A program made the translations under genes and the position numbers. A model generated the notes under the pieces. The model searched no databases and was not told the DNA's origin. It worked only from the letters and a program-made list of their open reading frames with translations. Of a stretch of DNA of 64,000 nucleotides, positions 37,035-45,672 are shown piece by piece; within the stretch, counting starts at the first letter, position 1, and every line of letters starts with the position of its first letter. Location of the stretch: NCBI RefSeq assembly GCF_014217215.1, contig NZ_CP056080.1, forward strand, positions 1,488,001 to 1,552,000. Direction: 5' to 3'. This DNA comes from Rothia nasimurium. GTDB lineage: Bacteria; Actinomycetota; Actinomycetes; Actinomycetales; Micrococcaceae.

Positions 37035-37232
37035 GTGAGTGCAACTCTTGAGACCCGCCGCGAACTGACTGCTGCTGACCGGTGTGATGCCTGCGGTGCC
37101 CAGGCCTATGTGCGTGTGGTGATGGAGTCAGGTCTCGACCTGCTCTTCTGCGGCCACCATGCTCGTGCCAAAGAAGAGGCCCTGCGCGCTGTAGCGGCCG
37201 AGTGGGACGACCAGACCGACCGCCTGAGCTAA
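37035..37232 (+). CDS. DUF7455 small zinc-finger-like protein
   Basis: A 65-residue protein of the DUF7455 family, found next to parE and RNA methyltransferase genes in many Micrococcales. It contains RCDACGAQAYVRVV and LLFCGHHA, a C-x2-C...C-x2-H set that may bind a metal. GTG start behind AAAGGAG. Role unknown. It is flanked by a strong bidirectional terminator. Confidence 0.85.
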   Translation: MSATLETRRELTAADRCDACGAQAYVRVVMESGLDLLFCGHHARAKEEALRAVAAEWDDQTDRLS

Positions 37233-37270
37233 CATCTGCTCCCCCGCCCCGCCGGGTAGGTACCACCTAC

Positions 37271-37307
37271 ATCAGAAAAACCCACCAACTAGGTGGGTTT
37301 TTCTGAT
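37271..37307. terminator. Bidirectional terminator
   Basis: Perfect 16-bp stem ATCAGAAAAACCCACC/GGTGGGTTTTTCTGAT with a 5-nt loop; A-run on one side and T-run on the other serve both the DUF7455 gene and the convergent methyltransferase. Confidence 0.93.
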
Positions 37308-37331
37308 TTAAATGGTCTTTTCTGGGAACCG

Positions 37332-38792
37332 CTAGGCCCCGTACCGGCTAAACACCGCCACCGCTTCCACGTGGTGGGTGTTGGGGTACATGTCGAAGGC
37401 TTCGACGCGTACAAGTCGCCAGCCCGCTGCGCGCAGGTAGCCGGTGTCGCGCCCCAGGGCTGCCGGGTCACAGGCAACATAAACCAGGGTGGAGGGGTTC
37501 AGGTCAGTCACCTGCTCCATCACGGTACGGCCAGCTCCCTCACGAGACGGGTCGCAAATCACCACGTCAGGGGCGGCGTAGCGCCCCTCGGCCACCTCAC
37601 CGCTGATCTTCTCAAGCACCCGGGCGACGTCCCCGCGTTCCACGCGCACGCGCGTCCGCTCAGACCTGTGGGTGCGTGACGGGCCTTCGTCGCCAAAGTT
37701 CTCTGACGCGTTGCCACTGGTCACCGAGGATCCCTCAACTGACAGCACCGTACCCCTGTCCCCCACCGCGTCAGCAGCCAGGGCGGTGAAGAAGCCAGCA
37801 CCTGCGTAAAGGTCGTAGACCGTCATCTCCTTTTTCAGGCGGGCAGCCTCAAGCACGGCGTTACCCAGCACCTCGGGGGCGGCCCGGTGAATCTGCCAGA
37901 AGCCGGTAGCGGCCACGTTCCAGTAGAAGTCCTGGGCGTAGACGGTAGCGGTCTCCAGCAGGTTGGGGTTGGCGGCACCGGCGATGACGTCAGCGGGTTT
38001 GGTGCCGCGGCGGCGTCCGCCCTTTTTCTCGGGGGTAAAGACCAGGGTAATCATGCGCTCTTCCAGCGACCCCCACAGGGCCCGGGCCTGCTCTTCGATG
38101 CCTTCGGCGACCGCGGCGGGCGTAGTTCGCGATGACACGGTAAAGACCACCGCCAGCATATCGGTGGCGGCTACAGCCACATCAACCCGGGTGATACCGG
38201 CCAGCTTGAGGCGGTGCAGTTCGAGGGCCTCAATGCGCTCATCGGCCAGGGGAAAACCGGTGACGGGCACGGGGGTTGAGCTAGAGTGCAGGAACATGGC
38301 AATCTGCTGGCTTTCGCGCTCCACCGCAAAATGCACGCGGGTGCGCCAGTGCAGCCCCCGGTCATCGCCGGGCAGGGCATGAACGGGCAGTGAAGCCAGC
38401 AGGGGGTGGTTTTCAGGTACCCCGCCCAGACGCACCAGCTGTTCCTTCACGATCTGCTGCTTGTAGGCCCGCTGGGTCGCTAGGTCCAGGTGGCCGTATT
38501 CCATGCCGCCGAGGGGGTGAGCGGACGCGAGCGCGTCCGCCGGTGCCCAGGGGTGGGAGCGGCGCTCCGGGGCGGGAGCCTCTACGGAGATGACGTCTGC
38601 AAAGAAGAAGCGGCCTTTGGGGCCGCGGCCGGTGATGCGGGCAGTGGCAGTCTCCCCCACGACTCCATGGCGGACGAAGATGACGCGGTCACCCGCTCTA
38701 GCGACAAGGGCGCCGCCGTGGGCCGGACGCTCGGGGGTGAGTTCTATGAGGTCACCGATAGCGGGTTCGGGTGTGGTGGGGACGGTAGACAT
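37332..38792 (-). CDS. Class I RNA m5U methyltransferase, TrmA/RlmCD family
   Basis: SAM-dependent methyltransferase making 5-methyluridine in rRNA or tRNA. 486 residues: N-terminal TRAM RNA-binding domain (IELTPERPAHGGALVARAGD, VRHGVVGETATARIT), a middle domain, and a C-terminal Rossmann domain with VYDLYAGAGFFTALAADA (motif I), VICDPSREGAGRTV and the catalytic Cys in VYVACDPAALGRD. The usual N-terminal 4Fe-4S cysteine set is not obvious. It lies beside an APC permease and TrkA genes, a conserved order in the lineage. The exact base modified cannot be told. Confidence 0.88.
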   Translation of the reverse strand: MSTVPTTPEPAIGDLIELTPERPAHGGALVARAGDRVIFVRHGVVGETATARITGRGPKGRFFFADVISVEAPAPERRSHPWAPADALASAHPLGGMEYGHLDLATQRAYKQQIVKEQLVRLGGVPENHPLLASLPVHALPGDDRGLHWRTRVHFAVERESQQIAMFLHSSSTPVPVTGFPLADERIEALELHRLKLAGITRVDVAVAATDMLAVVFTVSSRTTPAAVAEGIEEQARALWGSLEERMITLVFTPEKKGGRRRGTKPADVIAGAANPNLLETATVYAQDFYWNVAATGFWQIHRAAPEVLGNAVLEAARLKKEMTVYDLYAGAGFFTALAADAVGDRGTVLSVEGSSVTSGNASENFGDEGPSRTHRSERTRVRVERGDVARVLEKISGEVAEGRYAAPDVVICDPSREGAGRTVMEQVTDLNPSTLVYVACDPAALGRDTGYLRAAGWRLVRVEAFDMYPNTHHVEAVAVFSRYGA

Positions 38793-38830
38793 GTGTTTCT
38801 CGCTTTGAGGGTGGCTCGGTGGGTTTTAGT

Positions 38831-40783
38831 TTATCGTTCGATTTGCCAGGGCACGGAGGCTACGACGACGCCCGGTTCGTGGCGCAGGCGGGCTTTGAGT
38901 TTGTGCACGGTGCGGCGGTGGAAGATGCCCTGCCACCAGTGGGAGACCACGTATTCGGGCAGGTAGACCACGAGCACGTCGCGGGGGGATTTTTGGCGCA
39001 TCTGCTGCACGTATTCGAGCACGCTGGCGGCTGGGTTGCGGTAGGGCGAGTCCAGCACGGTCAGGTCGACGGGCAGTTCGAGGGCTTCCCAGGTGTCGAT
39101 GTTTTCGCGGGTGCGGGCTTCGTCCACGTTCACCACGAGAGCTTCGATGGACGAAGGGCGGGAGGCCCGTGCGTAGGCGAGGGCCCGGAGTACGGGTTTG
39201 CGTACCCGCTCAACGTAGATGAGGGCGTGGACGCGGGAGGGCAGCGCCCGGTCTGCGGCCAGTTGTTCGGGGTCGGCTGAGAGGGCTAGCTGCCGGTCGA
39301 TACTGCTGTAGTGTTTGTTGGTTTTGATCATGAGCCAGGTCAGAAGAAGAATGAGCAGCACGGTGACCCAGGCACCGTGGGTGAACTTGGTAAGAATAAT
39401 AACCACGAGTACAGTAACCGAGGCACCGGTACCGATGGTGCTGATGCCGATGTCACGCCAGAGAGTGCGGCGTTTTTTGGTATCGAGGGTGATGCGCTGG
39501 GCCCGCCAGCGATTGCGGAGCACCGCATACTGGGTGAGGGTCATGGCAGTAAAGACACCCACAATGTACATCTGCACCAGGGCGTGTACATTGGGGCCGA
39601 CGATAGCGACCAGCAGCATAGAGCTGGACCCCAGGGCCAGCACACCGTTGGCGTAGAGCGCGGTGGAGCTGCGCGCTGAGAGGTGCACCGGTAGGTACTG
39701 TTTCGCGGCGATGGTGGTCGCTAGCATGGGGAAGCCGGTGAAGGCCGTCATGGCCGCCACGATGAGCACTCCGATGGTGGCTGCACCCAGCAGGACGCTG
39801 GCCAGGGGGATGCCGAAGATAGCGTCGGTGATTTGGAGCAGAGCGGGTACCTGGTGAAAGTCTTCGCCCGCGGGCTGCCCGTTAATCAGTAGCCCCTGAG
39901 CCGGGTCAAGGACGCTGACCACCCCGGTTTGCCGGGCCAGGTAGAGCACCCCCAGCAGGGAGAGGGCAGATAGGCCGCCAATCACCATCAGGCTGGTGGC
40001 TGCGTTGCGCTGACGCGGCGGCGCAAAGGCCTTCACGGCGTTACTAACGGTGTTCACCCCGGTCAGCGCCACAGAACCGGAGGCAAAAGCCCTCACCAAC
40101 AGCAGGCTAACACCGAGCTGGGTGGTCAGCACCTCGGCAGCGCCGTCGGGAACCATCACCGTGTACTCAGCCGATACCGCGCGTCCGAGCTGCCCGGTAG
40201 CGTCCGCAATGAGACCGCAGGCAACGGTGACCGCAAGCAGCACCAAAAAGACATAGGAGGGAAGGTGCGACACCCGCAGCATTACCTTGAGGCCGCGCAG
40301 GCAGATAAAGGTCACCAGAGCAATGAGGGAACAGGCAATCAGCCGCTGATGCCCCAGTAGTACCGGGGTAATCGATTCAAGGTACTGGGCAGCAGAAGAC
40401 AGCGACACCGCAACCGTGAGCATAAAGTCAACCATCAGGGCAGCGCCCAGCACGATAGCGGCGGTTATCCCCAGGTTCTGGTGCACCAGGGCGAAGTCGC
40501 CGTGCTCCCCCACATGCTGGATGTTATAGCGGTAGGCACCCACCACAACCAGCAGGATCAGGGCAATGCCCAGCCCCACCAGGGGCGAGTAGGCTAGGGC
40601 ACCGTGGCCGGCCAGGAGCAGGGTCAGCAGAATTTCGTCGGGGGCATAGGCAACCGACGAGAACCCGTCAGCCCCGAAGAGGGGTAGGGCACGGCGTTTG
40701 GGCAGGTTGCCCTTCTTGGCGTACCTGCTGGTGACGGGGGCACCAAAAATCAGGCGGGTGGCCGCGCTCCTAATATTTCTCAC
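38831..40783 (-). CDS. APC-superfamily permease, KimA-like potassium importer
   Basis: About 650 residues: 12 transmembrane segments from LPLFGADGFSSVAYAPDEIL (helix 1, the family signature) to about residue 470, then a soluble C-terminal domain with VHALIYVERVRKPVLRALAYA and IEALVVNVDEARTRENIDTW of UspA-like fold. This layout matches KimA/YdaO-type proton-coupled K+ importers. Neighbouring divergent ceoB and ceoC genes encode TrkA subunits, which supports a potassium role by inference. The frame opens at 40834 (GTG); homologues begin nearer the GTG at 40783, VRNIRSAATRLIFG, so I chose that. Confidence 0.8.
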   Translation of the reverse strand: MRNIRSAATRLIFGAPVTSRYAKKGNLPKRRALPLFGADGFSSVAYAPDEILLTLLLAGHGALAYSPLVGLGIALILLVVVGAYRYNIQHVGEHGDFALVHQNLGITAAIVLGAALMVDFMLTVAVSLSSAAQYLESITPVLLGHQRLIACSLIALVTFICLRGLKVMLRVSHLPSYVFLVLLAVTVACGLIADATGQLGRAVSAEYTVMVPDGAAEVLTTQLGVSLLLVRAFASGSVALTGVNTVSNAVKAFAPPRQRNAATSLMVIGGLSALSLLGVLYLARQTGVVSVLDPAQGLLINGQPAGEDFHQVPALLQITDAIFGIPLASVLLGAATIGVLIVAAMTAFTGFPMLATTIAAKQYLPVHLSARSSTALYANGVLALGSSSMLLVAIVGPNVHALVQMYIVGVFTAMTLTQYAVLRNRWRAQRITLDTKKRRTLWRDIGISTIGTGASVTVLVVIILTKFTHGAWVTVLLILLLTWLMIKTNKHYSSIDRQLALSADPEQLAADRALPSRVHALIYVERVRKPVLRALAYARASRPSSIEALVVNVDEARTRENIDTWEALELPVDLTVLDSPYRNPAASVLEYVQQMRQKSPRDVLVVYLPEYVVSHWWQGIFHRRTVHKLKARLRHEPGVVVASVPWQIER

Positions 40784-40970
40784 AGGCTCTAACCGTAGTC
40801 GGTAGAGCAGGGAAAACACAGCTATACACACCACATTTTGCTCGTGGGTCAGGACGCCCCGCGCGGCTATGGCGCGCCGGTTGGGTGGTGGGGCCGCTGG
40901 GCGTAGACTAGAGGCAACCCTGCTGTGCGGGGTTTATGTTTGTTTCCGTCGTGGTTTCGTGAGGTGCTAA

Positions 40971-41663
40971 GTGCCCCATTTTGTGATTATGGGTGCTGGT
41001 CGTGTGGGCGTTATGCTGGCCCATACCCTAGAAGATGCGGGTCATTCGGTTGCTGTGATCGATCAGGATGACCGGTCTTTCCGCAGGTTGCGTAAGGATT
41101 TTGCGGGTAAGAAGGTGACCGGTGTGGGCTTTGACCGCGAGACCCTCAAGCGGGCCGGTATTGAGCACGCCTACGCTTTTGCCGCGGTGTCTTCTGGCGA
41201 TAACTCCAATATTATTGCCTCCCGTGTAGCCCGTGAGACCTTTGGGGTGCAGCACGTGGTGGCCCGTATCTACGACCCCAACCGGGCTGAGTTCTACCAG
41301 CGTCTGGGTATTCCCACGGTGGCTGCGGTGCGCTGGTCGACCGACCAGGTGCTGCGCCGCATTTTGCCGGAGCAGGCTATGGCCGGTGATTTTCGTGAGG
41401 CTTCGGGCCGTCTGATGCTCGGTGAGCTGCAGTTGCACGAGGACTGGGCTGGGCACGCCCTGACGGAGATTGAGCAGGCTGCCGGTGTGCGCGTGGCCTA
41501 CCTGACCCGGTTTGGGGAGGGTATGCTCCCCACCATGGAGACCTCCTACCAGCAGGGCGATACGGTGCACGCCATGATGCGCACCGAGGACATCAACGAT
41601 ATTGCCAGGGTGCTGGGTGCTCCCCCGGCACGCAACGCTGAGGGAGATCTGGAATGGAAGTAA
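40971..41663 (+). CDS. ceoB: TrkA-family potassium uptake regulator CeoB
   Basis: Cytoplasmic NAD(H)/nucleotide-binding RCK subunit of 230 residues. HFVIMGAGRVGVMLAHTLED is the Rossmann glycine motif; ASRVARETFGVQHVVARIYD and RAEFYQRLGIPTVAAVRW follow as in TrkA-N. The C-terminal part is a short TrkA-C domain. Start is GTG 40971. The next gene overlaps by ten bases, so the pair is co-translated. It probably gates the divergent permease or a Trk channel elsewhere. Confidence 0.9.
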   Translation: MPHFVIMGAGRVGVMLAHTLEDAGHSVAVIDQDDRSFRRLRKDFAGKKVTGVGFDRETLKRAGIEHAYAFAAVSSGDNSNIIASRVARETFGVQHVVARIYDPNRAEFYQRLGIPTVAAVRWSTDQVLRRILPEQAMAGDFREASGRLMLGELQLHEDWAGHALTEIEQAAGVRVAYLTRFGEGMLPTMETSYQQGDTVHAMMRTEDINDIARVLGAPPARNAEGDLEWK

Positions 41664-42307
41664 TCGTTATCGGCGCTGGTTCGGTGGGCTCATCAAGCGC
41701 CCGCGAACTACTCTCTCACGGCCACACGGTCACTATTATCGATATCAAGCCCGAGGCGATTTCCCGCAGCGATATTCAGCACGCCCACTGGGTGATTGGG
41801 GACGCCTGCGAGCTGTCCGTCCTGCGCCAGGCCAAGCCCGAGAACGCGGACGTCATTGTGGCAGCCTCAGGCGACGATAAAACCAACCTGGTGGTATCGC
41901 TGCTGGCCCGCAGCGAGTTCGGGGTACCCCGCACCGTGGCCCGCGTGAACAACCCCAAAAATGAATGGCTCTTCGACGACTCCTGGGGCGTGGACGTTGC
42001 GGTTTCTACACCCCGCCTCATGACCGCTCTGGTGGAAGAGGCCGTTGAGGTCGGCGACGTCGTGCGCTTGCTGACCCTCAAGACCGGCAGCGCTACCCTG
42101 GTCGAGTACACCGTACCCACCGACCACCCGATTATTGGTCATACCGTCGATAACGTTCAGTGGCCCTACGAGACCACCCTTACCGCTATCCTGCGTGACG
42201 GGGTACCGATTACCCCCAGCGGCGACGACGTGATTGAGGGCGGCGACGAGCTCTTCTTCATCACCACCCCCACCGGTGAGGACGACATCCGCGCCCTCTT
42301 CAGCTAG
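41654..42307 (+). CDS. ceoC: TrkA-family potassium uptake regulator CeoC
   Basis: Second RCK protein, 217 residues, with Rossmann motif VIVIGAGSVGSSSARELLSH, an Asp ending strand 2 (TIIDIKPEA), and LVVSLLARSEFGVPRTVARV. A TrkA-C domain occupies the last 80 residues. It starts inside ceoB and ends just before a strong terminator. The two-gene arrangement is typical of actinobacteria. Confidence 0.9.
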   Translation: MEVIVIGAGSVGSSSARELLSHGHTVTIIDIKPEAISRSDIQHAHWVIGDACELSVLRQAKPENADVIVAASGDDKTNLVVSLLARSEFGVPRTVARVNNPKNEWLFDDSWGVDVAVSTPRLMTALVEEAVEVGDVVRLLTLKTGSATLVEYTVPTDHPIIGHTVDNVQWPYETTLTAILRDGVPITPSGDDVIEGGDELFFITTPTGEDDIRALFS

Positions 42308-42330
42308 CCTTCTTCCTGCTTATCAGTAAA

Positions 42331-42378
42331 AAGGACGCCGGCCCCACCTTCTTCGCCGAAGGTGGGGCCGGCGTCCTT
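42331..42378. terminator. Bidirectional terminator after ceoC
   Basis: Perfect 21-bp stem starting AAGGACGCCGGCCCCACC with a TTCGCC loop, preceded by AAAA. It also serves the convergent OB-fold gene at 42389. Confidence 0.93.
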
Positions 42379-42388
42379 GTGCCTGCTA

Positions 42389-42925
42389 CTAGAGGGCCGG
42401 AACAATCTCGTAGCGCGGGTTGTACATGAGGGGCTTCTCGCGGGTGCTCAGCATGCCCGAGACCCGAAGATAGCCGCCTGCCTCTATTCCCGGCACCTGA
42501 CGCTGGCCCTGCCAAACCAGGGTCAGCACCGTACCGGGGCTCAGAGGCGGGAACTCCGGGTAAAGCACCCGGGGAGCCGCCCTGTTGACGCTAAACCGAG
42601 TGGTGAAGCCGGTCTCCTCATCCAGCACAGAAATCTGGCCGGTTGAGGTGTCTTCGGTGGTGCTCACATCGGTGGTGTCATCAAGATCTTCACCGGTCTC
42701 TGCAATGGGCATACCCGTCATGGGGTGGGTCTTGGCCGGGGGCAGGGGCTTAGACTTATCGACCAGCAAGGTCACCTCGAACCGGGGGTTAGCCCCCACA
42801 TGCGACATGTGCACACGGGTCACCCGCCCGGCGGCCCTGGCGCGAAACCGCTCGGGGTACTCTTCCAGGCGGGTCACAGGCCCGGCAGCCCGCTGCTGGG
42901 TAAAAGAAGACTCAGTCTCAGGCAT
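42389..42925 (-). CDS. OB-fold nucleic-acid-binding domain protein
   Basis: A 178-residue protein whose ends form an OB-fold: RAAGRVTRVHMSHVGANPRF at the N-terminus and PGTVLTLVWQGQRQVPGIEA, GGYLRVSGMLS at the C-terminus, interrupted by an acidic, Thr-rich loop (residues 80-95) that looks disordered. It lies 5 bp after DUF3710 and after dut, a conserved actinobacterial cluster in which this gene is commonly described as RecG-like OB protein. Role unknown. Confidence 0.75.
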   Translation of the reverse strand: MPETESSFTQQRAAGPVTRLEEYPERFRARAAGRVTRVHMSHVGANPRFEVTLLVDKSKPLPPAKTHPMTGMPIAETGEDLDDTTDVSTTEDTSTGQISVLDEETGFTTRFSVNRAAPRVLYPEFPPLSPGTVLTLVWQGQRQVPGIEAGGYLRVSGMLSTREKPLMYNPRYEIVPAL

Positions 42926-42930
42926 GGTCG

Positions 42931-43761
42931 CTAGCCGATTTCAGTGATTTCGGGGCCGCGGCGGGGCACCTCAACGGTGGGCTTCTTCTCAGCCTGGGCA
43001 GCTGCTGCGGCAGCGGCCTGGGCGGCTGCGGCGTCCTGAATGTTCTGGGGCACGCGCATGGGCAGCAAATCACGCGGGGGCATGGGGTCAGAGCCACGGT
43101 TGACCACGATGGTGCGGAAGACCTCTTCAAGGGCGGTAGCGCTCTCACCGGGTAGCACGGCCTTGCCCGAGAAGACACCGCGGACGAACCAGCGGGGCCC
43201 GTCCACACCAACAAAGCGGGCAATACGGAAGCCCTTGCGTCCGTCGAGAAGCTCAGCGGGTACACGGGAGATCAGCTGACGCCCGAAGGGGCCGTCATTG
43301 ATATCAACCTGGCCACCCTGGCGGCGCACACTCTCAGACAGTTCCTTACGAATCTCATCCCAGATACCGCGGCTCTTAGGAGCCGCAAAAGCCTGCACCT
43401 GCAGGGTTCCTTCTCCCAGCTGCAGGGTCACCGCGATAACCTGCTGGGTCTTCTGGTCGGCCTCAAGGCGCAGGTTCAGGCCCGGGTTACTCTTGACCAG
43501 CAGGCCACCCAGGTCGATGTAGCTAGAGCCGGTACGCTGCTCGGTGATGTCAAAGGGACCGTTCTCACGGGTAAATTCCACGAAGGACGCCGCAGGCTCC
43601 TGCTGCGCGGTAGGCTGCTGGGTGCCGCCCTGGGCAGCCTCAGCAGGTGCCTCTTCAGCGGCGATTTCCTTCTCGTCGCTCTCTACAGCGGCAGCTGCCG
43701 CGCCCTGCTCACGCTCAGTCACGGCGTCCGCGCCATTCTTTTTCTTACCAAAACCAAACAT
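42931..43761 (-). CDS. DUF3710 family protein
   Basis: A 276-residue cytoplasmic protein. The first 60 residues and the last 40 are low-complexity Ala/Glu or Ala/Gln-rich; the core (about 65-225) is the conserved DUF3710 domain with YIDLGGLLVKSNPGLNLRLE, QVQAFAAPKSRGIWDEIRKE and RFVGVDGPRWFVRGVFSG. GGAGG precedes ATG. Function unknown; the gene always follows dut in this phylum. Confidence 0.9.
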   Translation of the reverse strand: MFGFGKKKNGADAVTEREQGAAAAAVESDEKEIAAEEAPAEAAQGGTQQPTAQQEPAASFVEFTRENGPFDITEQRTGSSYIDLGGLLVKSNPGLNLRLEADQKTQQVIAVTLQLGEGTLQVQAFAAPKSRGIWDEIRKELSESVRRQGGQVDINDGPFGRQLISRVPAELLDGRKGFRIARFVGVDGPRWFVRGVFSGKAVLPGESATALEEVFRTIVVNRGSDPMPPRDLLPMRVPQNIQDAAAAQAAAAAAAQAEKKPTVEVPRRGPEITEIG

Positions 43762-43795
43762 AGTGCCTCCTTCGGCCCTCGCCTATCTACTGCTC

Positions 43796-44239
43796 TTACT
43801 GTACGCCCGTTGAACCAAACCCGGCAGTTCCACGCTCAGTTTCGCTCAAACTCTCCACCACATTAAAAGTAGCCGACTCAAACCGCTGAATAACCAGCTG
43901 GGCAATGCGGTCACCGCGCTGAATCTCAAAAGCCTGCTCCCGGTCGGTATTGAGCAGGCAGACCATGAGCTCACCACGATACCCGGAATCAACTGTGCCC
44001 GGCGCGTTCACAATCGTAATGCCGTGCTGAGCAGCCAGACCCGAACGGGGGTGCACCAGACCCACATAGCCCTCAGGTAGGGCGATCGCCACACCGGTCG
44101 GCACCAGGGCCCGCTCACCCGGTTGCAGGGTAAGGTCCACGCGCGAGCGCAAATCAGCACCGGCATCCCCGGGCTGGGCATAGGCAGGGGGCTCAATTCC
44201 CTCATCGAGCATCTTGATATCAATCTTAATCTGGTTCAT
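43796..44239 (-). CDS. dut: dUTP diphosphatase
   Basis: Trimeric dUTPase hydrolysing dUTP to dUMP and PPi, keeping uracil out of DNA. From ATG 44239 (behind AAAGGGG) 147 residues. All five motifs are present: AGDAGADLRS-type PGDAGADLRS, PRSGLA (motif 2), NAPGTVDSGYRGELMVCLLN (motif 3), RGDRIAQLVI (motif 4) and the C-terminal ERGTAGFGSTG (motif 5). The frame opens 15 codons earlier at 44284 without a binding site. Divergent from the DUF3093 gene. Confidence 0.96.
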   Translation of the reverse strand: MNQIKIDIKMLDEGIEPPAYAQPGDAGADLRSRVDLTLQPGERALVPTGVAIALPEGYVGLVHPRSGLAAQHGITIVNAPGTVDSGYRGELMVCLLNTDREQAFEIQRGDRIAQLVIQRFESATFNVVESLSETERGTAGFGSTGVQ

Positions 44240-44371
44240 CACCCCTTTACTGTACCGGCTTAAGCGCTCCGGTGCCGCCCACATCAGGCGCCAAAACCCC
44301 TTAGACTAGAACCTGTGCGCCGGGTTTGCCCCGGCTCATACTTCACAGTTTGTCCCTCGTCGAAGGAAGCT

Positions 44372-44839
44372 ATGCCTGCTACCGCCCCCACCGTGCTATA
44401 CCGTGAACGTCTGGCCCCCGGAATCGGCCTGTGGATAGGCTGCCTGGGTGTTGGCCTAGGCTCTTTCCTGGTCGGCGCACCGATTAATATCACCGCTGGC
44501 ATTATTGCCGGTATCGTGATGTTCCTGCTGGTCGGCGGAATACTCTACGGCAGCTCCCCCACCATCGAAATTACCGAGACCACCGTACGCTTCGGTAGGG
44601 CCCGTATCGAACGTGACTATGTTGGTCGAGCCTACGCTTTCCGAGGTGAAGATGCCCGCCTCGCTACCGGCCCGGCACTCGATGGCCGCGCCTACATGTG
44701 TTTCCGCGGGTGGATTACCTCAGTCATTCGTGTTCAGATTACTGACCCGGCAGACCCCACCCCCTACTGGATTGCGTCCTCCCGCCACCCCGAAAAAATT
44801 GCCGCCATCCTGAATGAGGGGCTGCCCGAAGAAGACTAA
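44372..44839 (+). CDS. DUF3093 membrane protein
   Basis: A 155-residue protein of the actinobacterial DUF3093 family: YRERLAPG start, two hydrophobic segments (about 18-36 and 38-58) and a C-terminal soluble part with PALDGRAYMCFRGWITSVIR and ending in DPTPYWIASSRHPEKIAAIL. ATG 44372 follows AAGGAAG; the frame is open from 44315. It is located opposite dut as in related genomes. Function unknown. Confidence 0.88.
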   Translation: MPATAPTVLYRERLAPGIGLWIGCLGVGLGSFLVGAPINITAGIIAGIVMFLLVGGILYGSSPTIEITETTVRFGRARIERDYVGRAYAFRGEDARLATGPALDGRAYMCFRGWITSVIRVQITDPADPTPYWIASSRHPEKIAAILNEGLPEED

Positions 44840-44889
44840 GACGTCCAAAGGCTGCTAAGCACCTGGCAGACATCATCTTTAGGCGATAC

Positions 44890-44927
44890 GAGGGCGGGCC
44901 CGCGTTATGCAACGCGGGCCCGCCCTC
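44890..44927. terminator. Bidirectional terminator
   Basis: Perfect 17-bp G+C-rich stem beginning GAGGGCGGGCCCGCG with an ATGC loop, then TTACTTTT; lies between the convergent DUF3093 and DUF4193 genes. Confidence 0.9.
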
Positions 44928-44949
44928 TTACTTTTGAAGTTTCTTAGTC

Positions 44950-45249
44950 TTAGCTCTCGCACTCGATGCAGAACTTGAGATCGCCCTCTTCGCGGGCAAT
45001 CTGGGAACGATGACGCACTAGGAAGCAAGAAGCACAGGTGAACTCGTCGTCCTGTGCAGGGAGCACCACAACGTTCAGCTCTTCATTGGAGAGGTCAGCA
45101 CCGGGCAGCTCAAAACTTTCGGCCGCTGCGTTTTCGTCCTCATCCACTGCACCTGACTGCATTTCTGAGGGGCGTGAACGCAGCTCCTCAAAGGACTGGT
45201 CCTTGCTCTCTTCATCCTGCTTGCGAGGTGCATCGTAATCGGTTGCCAT
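44950..45249 (-). CDS. DUF4193 family zinc-ribbon-like protein
   Basis: A 99-residue acidic protein of the DUF4193 family (close to RbpA-sized factors but distinct). N-terminus ATDYDAPRK is typical; the C-terminus has FTCASCFLVRHRSQ and LKFCIECES, two C-x2-C pairs likely to bind zinc. GGAG precedes ATG. Family members are conserved beside dut and sepH; biochemical role not established. Confidence 0.9.
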   Translation of the reverse strand: MATDYDAPRKQDEESKDQSFEELRSRPSEMQSGAVDEDENAAAESFELPGADLSNEELNVVVLPAQDDEFTCASCFLVRHRSQIAREEGDLKFCIECES

Positions 45250-45672
45250 GGTTTTCTCCGTATTAAGTGTGCGAAGGGTAGATACCCTCTCTGTCTGGTC
45301 TGGGTACCTGCACCTCGGTCTTGGTGTCGACCAACTCTGCGCTCGTCAGGGTCTACGACTGTGTTGAGGTGACGGGTAGAATTGTTCACCATTGCCCCCG
45401 ATAATGCAAGTGGAAACTTCATGTTCTCTCTCAGCGAGTCACAATGACTCGGACAGGGCTGGTACGGGAGCAGAAAAATATTTCAAGCTCTTGCTGAACT
45501 TGAGTAAAAAATCCTTGAAAAACCGGGTTTTTCCAAAACTTCTCTCCCACCTCCAGCTACTTTAGCTTTCAAGCACAGCTTGAGCCGGTAGTCTTTCAAG
45601 TAAGTGTAAAGATTGAAGTGAGCACCCCTCTCTGCTGAGGCGGTGCCCGGCCCCATCTAAGGAGACCGAGCA
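45250..45672. other. Intergenic region upstream of sepH with repeated TTTCAAG motifs
   Basis: About 420 bp without a credible gene. It has to hold the divergent promoters of the DUF4193 gene and sepH. TTTCAAG occurs near 45481, 45567 and 45593 and its complement CTTGAAA near 45513; one copy forms TTTCAAGC-ACA-GCTTGA. A 17-base palindrome GAAAAACC-G-GGTTTTTC lies at 45517-45533. These may be regulator sites or part of a structured leader; I assign no function. Confidence 0.5.
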
